Source: Jaapia argillacea MUCL 33604
Taxonomy: Eukaryota > Basidiomycota > Agaricomycetes > Jaapiales > Jaapiaceae
Reading direction: 5' to 3'
DNA length: 64,000 bases
Assembly (NCBI GenBank): GCA_000697665.1
Contig: KL197709.1
Location: 1,177,791 to 1,241,790 of the forward strand
Positions 22,289-34,996 of the stretch are shown in pieces. The first letter of the stretch is position 1, and each line of letters begins with the position of its first letter. The notes under the pieces were generated by a model, which was not told the DNA's origin, made no database searches, and saw only the letters and a program-made list of their open reading frames with translations. The translations under genes were made by a program, and so were the position numbers.

Positions 22289-24467
22289 CTAGTTGTTCGC
22301 TTCCCTTGCCAACAAATCTTGGAAGTCAGAATCAAAACGTTTGGACTCCATCTTGACAACAAAAACACGCTACATGGACATAAATTGGTCAAACATCTGA
22401 ACAGGGAAGGAATATTACGGAGACACTCACTTCCTCCCCACTCGAAAATGCAGCGAGAACATCGCCAACGGTCAGTGCCCTTGTGCCCTCTGGTGTGTTG
22501 GCCCGATTGGGAGCCTTGGAGAAACTTGCGGTGGCATCAATCATCCGAGAACGCTCCACAAAGCTGGAGCGTTTCTGGATCCTCGTTCTAATGGCCGCAT
22601 ACTCTTCGCCAACAGAATGCAACACCTCTTTTGCCAGTGCTCTTTGAAGCTGAACCATATTGAGTATTGACACAACTGAGCAAGCAAGGCGGAAAAAGGA
22701 ACTGACATCTCCATCTAATCGTCCGTATTCCAATCTTGTCAGTCGTTCTTGCCCAGATGACGACAAGTAGTCGCCATAAGAAATCGGCGTACGAAGTCCT
22801 TCACCATTGGTTGTTTCGACTTGGATCACAGCGAAACCGCCTTTAGTAAACAGAGCATCCGGGACGGCTGATAGTATGCGACCGTTCTCTCCTGGAGCCG
22901 ATGGGAACCACTCGCAGTCATGTAAATCGCGGCGCGCCGAACCGATTTCGTCACTGGTGTGAGGGAGGCCGATGGAACCTTGTGCGGATCGAGTAAATTT
23001 GAGCCTGCGAAGTGTTTGACTGAAAACTCGAGTCTGGGCTTTCGGTGCGAGGGGATCGGTAACAGAGTTGGACGCGAGAGAATCACCGATGATCCTGCTT
23101 GGAGTACCACCGGCGTGCCAAACAAAATGTCCTTGTGGTGGTGTTACGGATGTTTCGACCAGTGCAGGGGTTTCAACTTCATTCGCGGCCTGGAGTATGG
23201 GTGCGAACGGATCTGGAACTGGTTGGGGTGTGGCGAAATATTTGGCAGTTGACCGGTGAGGACCGGGAACCGCCTGGTGTTTCGAGACAGCATCATTGGA
23301 CGCTGATGAGAAGGTAGTCATTGGCACTTTGCGTCCGGCTACAGCAAGGCGGGACCGTCGGACGACCTTCTTGACAAGGTTTGCAGCTGCCTCACGGAAC
23401 CCGGCCAACTTCGTCCGCTTGGGTTCCGGCTCTGGTTCTGCCGTATCATCTTCAATATCGCCGATAACAGAGTATCTTCGTTTTAGACCTTGCGAGTATG
23501 ATTGGAAGGTCAAGATTGGTGGCGGGTCGGAGAGCGTTGAGGCAGGCGATCTGCCTGGTGACAAGGACTCCGCCAAAGGCACAGGGCTATCCACGGGGTC
23601 AAAGAGGTTGTCGCCGGAGAGTGCGTTGAAACCCGTGTGATCTCCAGAGGTGTTACTCGGAAACGACGAAGAGGAAATTTCTTTCGGTACTGCCGGCCCA
23701 GAAATCACGGGAGAAGATGCTAATCGCGGGCTCAGCGAGGTGGAGGAAGAACAGATTCCGCTCAAGGTAGCAGTTTCGCTTCGTGAGAGTGACGGAGCTC
23801 TCTTTGGAGGAGTACCGACATTCAGCATAACAGGATTCTGAGCTTCGAGATGAGGGTTTTCGGGAGTCGAATATAGCTTGCCGGAGACCAATGACGGAAG
23901 CGAAGGTGAGTTGACTCGAGGTAGGACCGACACCGTAGGTGATATCATATAATGTGAGCCATTCGCTTCGGTGTTGTGCAACCAGAGCGAGGCAGGAGAT
24001 GCGAGCATGGTTGCAACGAGTGGAGGGACATGCGCGTCGTCGAGAGGAGAATCAAGGTTGGAAGGGTTGGGCGAAGGCGATCCGCACCCTCCTACAGAAT
24101 GGGCGGAAGAAGATTGTGCTTGTTGGGGAGAATGATGGCCTTGGATGGCAGACGGAAGAACCAAAGATGAATCGATATCAGGAGTGGCACTGGGGGTGGT
24201 TGACACTGAATTACCGGCGTGAGGGGCATCAGATACCGTACCCGGATAGGCGCCAATACAGGTCTAGAAGCCGTAGTTAAATCAGGACAAAATACGGAGA
24301 GAAGGGGTTGTCGGCGACATATGACTTACGGCAACACATTTGGACTCCCTGAAGTTGGGTGGAGGGACATGAGCAACACGATGGGCCGGATAATCCAGTT
24401 CAGTCCAGGCGAGGTCAACGATAGTTCCAACAGTCACAAACACCAGTGCATCAACCATCAAGGACAT
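22289..24467 (-). CDS. Unknown protein, family A, copy 1 (intact)
   Basis: I do not recognise this protein of about 660 residues. Exon 1 encodes a 46-residue start with a hydrophobic run (MSLMVDALVFVTVGTIVDLA) that could be a signal anchor or membrane segment. A long Ser/Pro-rich stretch follows, then a basic patch (near 23380-23480) with KRRYSVIGDIEDD and EPKRTKLAGF that looks like a nuclear localisation signal. The C-terminal third is better ordered: LKFTRSAQGSIG, LHDCEWFPSAPGENGRILSA, LQRALAKEVL and GDVLAAFSSGEE. The last short exon ends RVFVVKMESKRFDSDFQDLL and stops at 22289-22291. A diverged second copy at 39470-42120 shares the start peptide, basic patch, C-terminal blocks and intron places. 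That support makes the gene model good while the function stays unknown. Confidence 0.8.
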
Positions 24468-25072
24468 TCTGGGCAGGGGGAAACAGGAAGGGAGGAGTGT
24501 AGGTTAAAGCGCAACTCCTGGTCTGATTCGGAAGTACAACAGAACCTCCCGTGATCGAGACGCGGTTAGCCACCAGCCAGCCACCCACGAACTCACTTGC
24601 CCGGCCGCTGAACGAAGCTTAAGTGTACTGTGTAGTCCCTCTTCTTCTTGATCAGTCGCCACCACTCCCTCCCCTTTGCAATCTCCAAAGCACAGGTTCA
24701 CCCAGACCTCCGTGTCTCTTCGATGCGGTGATTCCTTGTCTGTAGCGCTGATTGATGAATGGCTACTTTCCTGTTCTTATCGTCGTTGCATGAATTGTAG
24801 TGAACGAATTAGAGGGGATTTTTGAGTGTAAATCACGAATCAGAGTCGGAGTATGCATGAAAACGGAGTGTCTCGCATCTGTCTCTGAGGGATGTCTCAG
24901 ATCCCGTGACCGATACCGAAGATCAGTATTTCCCACGCATCTCGATCGCACCTTCCAAAAAATTGGTCAACGCTTGCAGCCACCAATTTCCTGCCGCTGA
25001 GCTCCTGGCCACCTTCATCGCTCCCGGAGGTCCATTCCTATCACTTCCTAGCCAGTCGCAGCTCCGGCAAGG
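24468..25072. other. Divergent upstream region of family A copy 1 and RPA190
   Basis: A 605-base gap. It holds the two promoters. No clear TATA box, RNA gene or repeat was seen; open frames are short and unlike any protein. Confidence 0.5.
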
Positions 25073-28000
25073 ATGAATATTGCCAGCTCCGTTCCCTCCA
25101 CAGTTTCTAGCATATCTTTCTCGTTTCTCACCACTGAGGACATTCGCCGGATCTCAGTCAAACAGATTGTCAACCCTGTCCTTCTCGATGATCTGAATAG
25201 ACCGAACATCGGTGGTCTGTACGACCCAGCGCTTGGTCCCAGTGACAGGCAGGACATGTACGTTCTCGGCTGACACTTCGCTCCGTGTCCTGAATGATAT
25301 CTAGTTGCGCAACATGCCGACTCACATACTTCACATGTCCGGGGCATTTTGGCCACATCGACCTCCCTGCTCCTGTATTCCATCCACTTTTTATGGTCAA
25401 CATGTACAATCTACTTCGGGGAACTTGTTTATTTTGCCACAAGTTTAAGATGCCTCGGCCAGTGGTATGTCCTAGCTTTTGCCTTAGTTCAGAAGTAGGG
25501 AACTGACTCGTGTCTTCGGTATAGCTCTGCAAATATGTTGCCAAGTTTCGCCTTTTGGAACATGGGCTTCTAGAGCCTGCCCAAGAATTGGACAGGATGC
25601 AGAGGCATTCGAAGAAGAAGAAGGGCATTGAAGAGGATGATTCTGATGAGGATGAGAGCGACAGTGAATCACTCCAAGCCTACAAGGATCGGCTCAACGC
25701 CTTCGTTATCTTGAACCTCCATCGTGCTCGTGGAAGCACTCGAGATCAATACAAGGATACACTGGTTTATCAAGCCCGGAGAGACCTCGTGACTGAGTTC
25801 CTCAAGGCCACGATCACGAAGAAATGCCATAATTGTTCTGCGTAAGTTTCTTGAGTTATGTCTACTTCGTGTCTCAGCTCAGGCCATTCAAGCTTTGGTT
25901 ATACTTTCCGTAAAGAAGGCCACACCAAGATCATTGAATACGACCTCACTCAGAAGCAGAAGGTTCAACACACAACTCTCGAGATCAGGCGGCCGAACGT
26001 CCTTCTTAGCGCATTCACACCATCTCCGGCAAACGGGAAAAGTTCCGCCGACGACGACGAAAGCGATTCGGAGTCAGGATCGTCCGAAGACGAGTCGAGA
26101 GGAGAACCCACGTTCTCTGATCTTGAGTCTGAGTCCGAGGATGCTGCGCCCACACCTTCCAAAGAGCAACAACTACCGAAATCGGCAAGCGGAAAAGTCA
26201 AAACGACGCGAGGTCGAAATGAACGCGTCATGGCAGCGGAAGAGTGTCGAGCTCACCTCCGACGTTTGTTTGCCAACGAATCCGTAATGTGTTCTCTGCT
26301 CTTTGGGAGACACGGTCATTTTGCTCCGCTCTCGAGAGAAGGTCTGTCGTATGCCAGTGCAGATATGTTCTTCATGGAAGTCCTCCCTGTCACTCCCACT
26401 CGCTTCCGGCCACCGGCCAAAATGGGAGAAACTTTGTTCGAGCATCCGCAGAACGAGTTGTTGGCGAAGGTCCTCAATACCTCGTACCGCTTACGAGATC
26501 TCAACGCTGAGCTCCGAGCTGCTTCTCTCAAGGGGTCTAATGTCGACGAGGCGTCGAGGAAGAGGATCCTTGGCGCCTTGTTGGACGCCTTGATCCAGCT
26601 ACAAATCGGGGTCAACAGTTTCATCGACAGTAGTAAGAACCCGATGGTCGTGCGTCAAGGGAAACTCCCTCCCCCTGGTGTCAAGCAGCTTTTGGAGAAA
26701 AAAGAAGGTCTTTTCCGAAAACATATGATGGTATGTTCTTCAAATCGCCTTCCACTTCTCTGTAACCTTGACCTTCCTAGGGGAAACGTGTCAATTATGC
26801 AGCACGATCCGTTATCTCCCCTGATGTCAATATCGAGCCCAGCGAAATTGGTGTCCCGCCTGTATTTGCGAAGAAGTTGACTTTCCCGGAACCTGTTACA
26901 CCGGCGAACTTCCACCAACTCAGACAATATGTTATCAATGGGCCTCATATCTCACCAGGAGCTTCAATGGTTGAGTATGAGGACGGTCGTCAACAGTTCC
27001 TGGTAAGTTCTCTTTGATTGATGCAGTGTGGCTTATCTGATGTTGTATTTCCAGGACAAACTGAGTATCGAGCAACGGACTGCCATTGCAAACCAACTCC
27101 TGACTCCCCAGGAGAGCGATCGACCTGCCCATGGCCTTTTTACCCGAACGGTGTCTGTGAACAAGAAAGTGTATCGTCATCTACGTGATGGTGATGTTCT
27201 CATTTTGAACCGACAACCCACGCTACATAAGCCTAGTATGATGGTCCATCGCGCGAAGATATTACAGGGTGAGAAGACGATCCGGATGCACTACGCTAAT
27301 TGGTACGTCGTATTCTTCCCATTGAAATGCCTTGTCGTACTGACGTCCGATGTTAGCAATTCTTATAATGGTGAGATGGTAGACTACCTTTCTTGTGACT
27401 CTTCTAACATTTTTTGGGATTCCAGCCGACTTCGATGGTGATGGTTAGTGTTTCGTTGCCTCCTGTCTCGTCCATGCGCTAACAGCGGAACCCAGAGATG
27501 AATATGCACTTCCCTCGTGCGTCTTTGAGCACCTCAATACGTCAAGCGACGGTCCTGACTCTTCCTTGATAGAAAACCAGGTCGCGCGTGCTGAAGCGGC
27601 TTATATCGCCAATAATGACAATCAATATCTAGTCCCTACCTCGGGGAAGCCATTGCGAGGCCTCATTCAGGATCATGTTGTTGCCGGTGTATGGATGACG
27701 AACAAGGATTCCTTTTTCACCCGGGAAGAATATTTCCAACTGCTGTACGGTGCCCTCAGACCTGAAGAGAGTCTTCATCACGAACGGCTTGTGACTCTAC
27801 CACCAACGATATGGAAACCTCGACCATTGTGGACCGGAAAACAAATTGTAAGCCTCCCAAAGTGACGCTTACTCTGTTGTTGATCCCACCCTTCAGATAT
27901 CTACTGTTCTCAGGAACGTCACACCGAACAATTACGATGGTCTTCATCTCGAGGCCAAGTCGAAGGTGCCTGGACGACTTTGGGGTGAGAACTCGGAGGA

Positions 28001-31000
28001 AGATGTTGTCATCTTCATGGATGGTGAACTCCTCTGTGGTGTCTTGGATAAGTCAGCCTTCGGCGCCACGGATTATGGTCTCGTTCACTCCGTTTATGAA
28101 CTCTACGGGGCGGACATTGCTGGCAAACTCCTTGGCATTCTCAGTCGTCTTTTCACCAAGTTCCTTCAACACCGAGCGTTCACATGTCGTATGGACGATC
28201 TTGCCTTGACTCCCGATGGCGACAAATGGCGTAGCGACCTACTAAATGCCGGTCACAACCTCGGAACGGAGGGCGCTATTGAAAACTTCCCTTCTCTAGC
28301 CGACGTGCCTGCGAAAGAGATACCATCCAGGTTGACCGGATTGTTACAGGAGGTCCTCAGAGACGACAACAAGATGGCTGGTCTCGACGTTACAGTGAAG
28401 ACGAGAATGGCGAAGCTCACCAAATCGATTGCCGACGCCGTGATGCCAAATGGACTCCTGCGCAAGTTCCCTCACAATAACATGCAGACCATGACACAAT
28501 CCGGCGCCAAAGGTAGTGCTGTCAATGCACAACAGATCTCGTGCGCTCTGGGCCAACAGGAGTTGGAAGGACGACGTGTGCCTGTGATGGTTAGTGGCAA
28601 AACCCTGCCCTCTTTCAAAGCCTTCGAGACGAGGGCCATTGCAGGTGGTTACGTTGCGAGCCGGTTCTTGACTGGTATCAAACCCCAGGAGTTTTTCTTC
28701 CATTGTATGGCCGGTCGAGAGGGTTTGATCGACACAGCCGTCAAGACTTCTCGGTCAGGCTACCTTCAACGGTGCCTCATCAAGCATCTGGAAGGCATCC
28801 GAGTGCACTACGATCTCACCGTCCGCGGTAGCGACTCCTCGATCTACCAATTCCATTACGGTGGCGATGCCCTTGACGTTACGAAGCAAAAGCACCTGAA
28901 CCAGTTCGAGTTTTCGGTTCGGAACATAAACAGCATCGCGAATCGGTATAAAGTCAGGACAATCCAAGGTCACATTGATGATGAAGCGGCTCCTCGTTAC
29001 TCCAAGAAGGTCCTCAAGAAGTCCAAAGAGCGGCCAAATAATTGGACGCCCTCTGAACGGGATGGCTACATGCCCGTCTTATCGCAATTCGATCCATGTC
29101 GATACCTGGGAAGCACTTCGGAAAGGTTCGCCGAGAAGGTGACCGAGTACGCCAAAGCGAATCCCCACAGGGTGTTACAGACCAAGGCGACGAAGAAAGA
29201 GACGATACGGAGGAGGCATCCACTTGTCCCTGTGGAGACCTTTAAATCTCTCATGAACGTCAAGTATATGAGAAGTTTGGTCGAACCTGGCGAGGCAGTG
29301 GGACTGTTGGCATCGCAAGGGTGAGGATTTACTGGGCGATGTATCCTTCAATTCTGATGTGGTTGCAGCGTTGGTGAACCTTCCACCCAAATGACATTGA
29401 ACACGTTCCATTTCGCAGGTATGATTTACGTTTCCTGTTCCCGTGTCTTTGTTGATATTCACCCTTCGCAGGACACGGAGCTGCCAACGTTACACTCGGT
29501 ATCCCTCGACTTCGAGAAATCGTGATGACTGCGTCCACGAAGCCCAAAACTCCTTCAATGCGAATATCCTCTCGTAAAGGGGTATCTGCCCCCGAAGTCG
29601 ACGTTTATTGCAAGAAGGCAAGCCGCCTTTCTCTCTCTCAAATCGTTGATGCTGTTTCGGTCAAAGAATGCTTCGTGATAAATGGTGCTGCTCGAAACAA
29701 ACAATACACAATCAATATCCAATTCTACCCAGAAGCGGAGTATACGGCGGAATACGACGTCAAATACTCTGAGATCCTCGCTGTGTTTGGTTCCAGGTTT
29801 CCGTTGATTCTGAAGAAGGAGATCATGACAGAGATGAAGAAGTTGGATTCGGATTTGAAGTCGCAAATATCTCAGCTTGGGAAGGGGAAGTTGGTTCGGG
29901 AAAAGGCTGGAGGTGGCGGTGACGATGAAGACGACGATGAAGGGGATGCTGCACCGGCCAAAGGCGCGGATGATGATAGGAGCGAAGTAGGGGATGGTGA
30001 TGCAGAAGAAGTGAAGCAGGCGGCGAAGAAGAAAGAGCAAGCCACCTATGAGTCAGACGAAGATGAGGGTAGTGGGGACGAGTCTGAGGGCGCTGCGATC
30101 GAAGCTGCGTATGCGGAGGACGACGATGTGGTGATGGCGAAGGAGCCGACCAAGAAGACTCTCCTCTCCTCATCCCTTCAGGAACAAGTTTCAAAGGTTG
30201 AACACCACTTTATGCAGCAGTTTTCACAGGCGACTGCTTTCAAGTTCAACAAGTCGGGATGTGTTATTGAGCTTTTGGTGAGAAGTCCGCTATATTTGTA
30301 TTTTCGGTCGGGTTTAACTAATCTGCGAGTGCGATGTCCTTAGTTTGCAGCAGACTTTCCGAAGTTGTTGTTGGTCGGCATTGTGGAACGTGTATGTTTG
30401 AAGACCGTGATCCGTGAGATCCCTGGGATATCAGATTGCTTCCGTGTCAAGGAGGATAGTAAAGACGGGTCCATCAAGGTGTGTCTTGGATCGTATGGTT
30501 ACGAAATTCCTCCATAGCAACCTCACTCACTTCGCCTCCGTATCTTGCGCAGATGACGACGAATGGGTCCAACTTCCACGGTGTGTGGGAGTCGGTTGCT
30601 AACGTCGAGGAGGGTATCATCGACGAGGACACCATATATTCAAATGATATCTACTCAACACTCAACACGTATGGAGTAGAAGCCGCTCGTGCGACTATCA
30701 TTCAAGAAGTCAGCAGCGTTTTCAATGCTTACAAGATTGATGTCGATATCCGCCATTTGGAGCTCATTGCTGACTATATGGTGCGTTCTAATAACACAAT
30801 GGAGAGTACTGGAGGGCTGACTCCATTGACGATCAGAGCTTTGACGGTGGCTTCAAGCCATTTAACCGAAGAGGCATATCGACCAACTCTTCGCCGTTAC
30901 TCAAAGCATCGTTTGAAACCACCGCTGCTTTCTTATCCGATGCAACCCTGTACGGCGACTTTGATGATTTGACTTCACCATCGGGGAATATCGTATTGGG

Positions 31001-31067
31001 AAGACCCAACCTTACAGGGACAGGGGTGTTTGACGTTGTCATGCCCGTAGGTGGAGGCGGACCTTAG
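25073..31067 (+). CDS. RPA190: RNA polymerase I largest subunit (A190)
   Basis: Catalytic largest subunit of RNA polymerase I, which makes the large rRNA precursor in the nucleolus. Landmarks in order: N-terminal clamp with the zinc-binding [17 protein letters not shown] (near 25340), CLFCHKF, an acidic insert, and [10 protein letters not shown]-type linkers. Then [17 protein letters not shown] and the active-site loop SYNADFDGDEMNMHFP, pieced from four small exons near 27300-27515. Then [19 protein letters not shown] of the bridge-helix region (near 28695), [11 protein letters not shown] and [20 protein letters not shown] of the trigger-loop region (near 29410-29515), a long acidic insert near 29905-30120 typical of Pol I, and a C-terminal clamp part with [14 protein letters not shown]. 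There are more than a dozen exons. The stop is TAG at 31065-31067. Confidence 0.97.
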
Positions 31068-31494
31068 AGGATTGATGTTTCGTGTTTCATGCGGGGCATC
31101 ACGCGATGGAGAAGGCGTCGAAAAGTACCGATGTATACCAAGCCGAGTGCTCTAGTGTGTAGGACAAATAGAGGCGGAGAGACGCTTTTGCAACAGATAG
31201 AATTGTCGCTCCAGAAACATCGACAAAAGCCGAGAGAGGGAGTCCAAGGGGGGTCGAACACTTGAATGAGGGCCGGGAGTGGCGCTAAGATGTCACGGGC
31301 GCGTTATGTCACGCGCTATTTGTAGTTGTTGTGGCTGTTGAATCACCGCATGTCTCCCTTGTGGCCACCGCGCTTTGGCCCGTTTATATTTTCATCCATT
31401 GTCCTCTCATTACGCCTATTTTCTTGCCCGTTTTTCTTCCTCCCACTACGTCCTCAAGCGATTACTCAAGGCTACCACTCTCAAACACATTCCT

Positions 31495-32622
31495 ATGTCA
31501 ACACTATCACCGTCTCGTAAACCTCGGAGCACCAGGCCACGCGCTGGGCCGCTCAAGGATCTCCCTCTCGACCAATTTCCACCAACGGATCCCAATGTAA
31601 ATTCAGCCAGTCCTTTCAAATCACCGCACAAACGACCTCTATCACCCGGAGTACCCTCCCTTTACAGCCCTACAAAACGGAGGATTCTGAATGAGGAGGG
31701 TATCTTCTCACCAGACAGAATGCTGAAGAGCCCCGTCTCTTCTTCTGGCCTCGGACGATTCGCCACTTCTCACTTCGACTCACTGCTCGCAGGCCCTGGG
31801 AGTCCAGCGAAGAAGCTTGACTTTGGAGTGCCGAAGAACAGAGATCAACATAGCCTTGATTCAGCCTTCGCGTCGTCGTCAATATCGCGTCTGGCCCCAG
31901 ATGAGGAGAAAGACACACCTGCCACACCTTCACGCGACGCCACCACGTCAACACTCGCACCATCTCCCGAATTCACCTCCAAGAAGCCTCGATCAACCTC
32001 AAAATCTGCATCACAACGCCCACCTCCCACCCAACTCGACAATTCACGCGCCACTCCCCCTGTGTCTCAGCCCTCATCATCCTACATCCCCCTTATGATT
32101 CCTCGTGAGCTCCTGCCCCTCCCTGACCGTCACTCCATCCATTATCCTGGTTTCGACATCCATACGGACACGCACATACCCCTCCTCCGGGCGGGGTCGT
32201 CTGACTTATCATCGGAGGGTCTTTCGGACTCTGAACGGGACAAGGAGTCGTGCAAGGAGAATCTTCCCCCACGGAGAAAGTCGAAGAAGGCTGTGACAGC
32301 CCCGGCTACTGCGGAGTTTTCGATGACAAAGGCGGCTCTGCTGCTGTCGCCTGGTGCAAAGCAACGAGATGCAGAGAGACTAGGGAAGGCAAAGTCGACA
32401 CCGACTTCGCCAAGAAAGAGAATTATCGAGGAAAAGGAAGGAGAGATGACACCGAGACAGTCGCGTGTTGGTATGGCTGGCATCGGGTATGCGTACCCAC
32501 CAGTACCACTATTCCCTGGTACACCTGGTCGGACTCCCGGTGGCTCGGTGGCTTCGAGAAGGGAGAGGAAGCGTCTGCTTGAGATGGAGGTCGATGAAGC
32601 AGAAGGCGACGAAGAGTTGTAA
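31495..32622 (+). CDS. Unknown Ser/Pro-rich protein with KEN box and S/T-P sites
   Basis: One uninterrupted frame of about 375 codons, unusual here because most neighbours have many introns. I do not recognise the family. It is mostly disordered and rich in Ser-Pro and Thr-Pro pairs, many followed by basic residues (SPFKSPHKR, SPTKRR, TPTSPRKR), as in CDK substrates. A KEN box (SCKENLPPRRKSKK, near 32255) is the kind of signal the anaphase-promoting complex reads. A short ordered-looking block, IPRELLPLPDRHSIHYPGF (near 32100), and a C-terminal block, GIGYAYPPVPLFPGTP, may be conserved motifs. The frame is open upstream to 31375, but the ATG at 31495 starts protein-like sequence. A cell-cycle role is an inference from motifs only. 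Confidence 0.7.
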   Translation: MSTLSPSRKPRSTRPRAGPLKDLPLDQFPPTDPNVNSASPFKSPHKRPLSPGVPSLYSPTKRRILNEEGIFSPDRMLKSPVSSSGLGRFATSHFDSLLAGPGSPAKKLDFGVPKNRDQHSLDSAFASSSISRLAPDEEKDTPATPSRDATTSTLAPSPEFTSKKPRSTSKSASQRPPPTQLDNSRATPPVSQPSSSYIPLMIPRELLPLPDRHSIHYPGFDIHTDTHIPLLRAGSSDLSSEGLSDSERDKESCKENLPPRRKSKKAVTAPATAEFSMTKAALLLSPGAKQRDAERLGKAKSTPTSPRKRIIEEKEGEMTPRQSRVGMAGIGYAYPPVPLFPGTPGRTPGGSVASRRERKRLLEMEVDEAEGDEEL

Positions 32623-33108
32623 CAGATTTCACAGCTATTTTCTTCGTGTATGCCTTTTTCTTTTCTCTCCCTCTACCCTATTGCTTATGCTTTTCCAGTC
32701 ACATCATTATCCCCACACCATCCACAGGACTTCCCCCCACTTTGATCATTATTTCTACCTAAACCAAGCTATCCAACCATCAGTCTTCATTGCTATCGTC
32801 ATTGTTCAGCCCAGCTTTTCTTGCATTGCTAGTAACGAGCGTACATATCTATTTTTGACTATTTACTTCTTTTGCAGCATATCTACGACCTCGCCTACGC
32901 CACGCCCAGTCTCATTATTTAGTTGGTTGTTTTGTTATTTTGTATATGCTATGCACGTCGAGTAGCAAATGAATCGCTTTTGTTCGTTATCATCCGCACA
33001 CAACGCTACGACCGCTATTCAGACTTGGGATACGAATTGTAGGAACAACAATCGGTAATGTACAAATACATGACTTCGTTTTACTTTGACTCTTGACGAC
33101 GGATACAA
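32623..33108. other. Convergent spacer, 3' untranslated DNA
   Basis: A 486-base, T-rich gap between two convergent genes. No coding, RNA or repeat feature seen. Confidence 0.6.
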
Positions 33109-34412
33109 CTAAGGCACAAGAACAGCTCGGAACTTAGCAGACCCGTCCGACATCGCCGCGAATGCCTCATTTGCCTTTGAGAGGGGATACGGCACGACAT
33201 GGCATTTGACATTGGCGAGTTTGCTGAACTCGAGACAATCTTGGCTATCCCTCGCAGTTCCAGAGGGCCAGCCGACGATGGACAGGCGCTTCATGATGAG
33301 CGGGACTACAAGAAACAGATTCATTAGTCAATGCCCCACTTCGCGTGAAGTGAGGAAACGAACTGGTAGGAACACTGAGAGGCTCGGGAACAATCGCAAC
33401 AATACACAACTTCCCACCGACCGCTAACCCGTTGATGAGAGTTTCAATGACCTTGGGGCTCGGAGCCGTAGCCAAAATGAGTTTCGCGCCTCCAAGTTTT
33501 TGAAGAGCTTCGCCTTGATTAACTTTGGAACCGTCAAGGTAATCGTGAGCGCCGAGTTCGGCAGCTAGCTTTTGTTTGGAGGGGGATGAGGAAAGAGCCA
33601 CGGTGTGGAATCCCATCGCGCGACAGTATTGGATTGCCAGGTGACCGAGGCCGCTTAAGTGGCGACGGCGTTAGCCTTGCTGGATCATGGTAAAGGAGGG
33701 ACATACCCGATCCCCTGAACTCCCACAATGTCGCCTGGGCTGAGGCCCATGTTACGGATTGAGTCTGGGAGGCGCGTTGAGATTCATTACGACGGGAGAC
33801 TGAAGAAAACACCCACTGAAGGTAGTAACCCCGGCACAAAGGAAAGGAGCAGCCATCACGGGATCCAAGCCTTCTGGGATTGCCGCAAGAGCTTCACTTC
33901 TCAAAGTGACATACTCGGCATATCCACCGTCGATAAAGATGCCTGACCACCCGGATTGGGAGGTGAATTTGGGAACAAAGTGGAATCAAGCGCCAGTCAT
34001 ACCATTGATAACCGCATTGTCACACATTGAAAAGTCACCTCGGCGACAGTTTTCACAAGTGAAGCAGTGACCACCAAACCATCCACTCCCTACACGATCG
34101 CCGACTTTCCACTTCTTCTCCTGTGCACCCACTTGAACGATGTCACCAATGATTTCATGTCCTGGAATGCGAGGGAGGCCCGTGGGCATGCCTTGAGAGA
34201 CAACGGCATGATCGCTATCGTGGTCCAGTAAGCAGGGATATGCAAATGCGACTCGGTGAATTGAGCAGGTACCTGTGACAGACTCCACATGCGAGCACTT
34301 TAACGACAACTTGACCTTGTTGCGGGTCTTTCCAAGGTATATCCAAGAGTTCGAAGGGAGCGTGTGCCTTGGTGACAACTGCGGCTTTGTAGGTCTTCGG
34401 TTGGGTGGACAT
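33109..34412 (-). CDS. Zinc-dependent alcohol dehydrogenase (MDR family)
   Basis: Medium-chain alcohol dehydrogenase that oxidises alcohols or reduces aldehydes. Features in order: MSTQPKTYKAAVVTKAHAPF; the catalytic zinc ligands in ACGVCHSDH and PGHE; the structural zinc site C-x2-C-x2-C-x7-C in CFTCENCRRGDFSMC; the Rossmann glycine motif GIGGLGHLAIQYC; and a C-terminal PLIMKRLSIVGWPSGT. After the second beta strand comes ALSSSPSK, where the Ser and Lys instead of an acidic residue suggest NADP(H). Five or six exons; the first introns split Ser48 (CHS) and Gly (VING). A TATA box lies about 65 bases before the ATG. It resembles fungal AdhA/cinnamyl-alcohol-type enzymes; the exact substrate cannot be told. 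Confidence 0.92.
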
Positions 34413-34475
34413 CTTTTGGAAGGTTGAGCTAACTGAGGAGAGATAAGGGATAATGTTTGGACACTATTCGCACCC

Positions 34476-34484
34476 TTATATATA
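34476..34484 (-). promoter_or_regulatory. TATA box of the alcohol dehydrogenase gene
   Basis: TATATATAA on the minus strand, 64 bases before the ATG at 34412. This is a good distance for a fungal core promoter. Most other genes here lack so clear a TATA box, which suits a regulated rather than a housekeeping gene. Confidence 0.5.
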
Positions 34485-34750
34485 GGCCGAGTTCAAGTTG
34501 AACCACCCTACACCTCGGGATCGGTCACGGTGTGGATTAGTGATCATCGATACACCAGAGATACATCCTGCATTTGCAAATCCGACCTAAGTAGATCTGA
34601 CAGCTGCTGGACGGCGTTCGCGGTGACATATGGGAAGTGGATAAAGACCGAAGCCGAGAGAACCTGACCAAAGCTCTCTTCCAATGAGCCGATTGGGGGG
34701 GCAAAGAAGAGCCTGATCTAGAAGATTAGCATGACACCTTGTTGAGGACC

Positions 34751-34772
34751 CGGGGATCGGGGATCGGGGATC
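34751..34772. repeat. Three direct copies of GGGGATC
   Basis: A short perfect tandem repeat of a 7-base unit in the ADH-CFT2 spacer. Probably a slippage product. Confidence 0.7.
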
Positions 34773-34996
34773 AGTGCTACTGTATCCCAAACGTGGTGGA
34801 CGAGGCAGTAGGAGATCAAGACGAGGTATATGTGACTCTCGAGTATAGACCGTGTTATGAGGTCCTATGCCTAAAAGGATGGCGCCTGGAGAATGTAGTA
34901 ACTTGAACCATTCGAACATTGAACTACAGTAAGCGTGGGAAGTGAGAAAGACACCTCCCCTTGCAGTGCCAGTGGGAGTCAACAAAAGTTGCGGAC

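Larger units (their letters stand above)
34413..34996. other. Divergent upstream region of the ADH gene and CFT2
   Basis: A 584-base gap holding both promoters. Besides the ADH TATA box and a small GGGATC-type repeat no further feature was seen. Confidence 0.5.

Noticed and set aside
24504-24701. Minus-strand frame of 65 codons as extra 5' exon of family A copy 1
   Set aside because: The start peptide at 24467 is conserved in copy 2 from its Met onward, and nothing upstream is shared.
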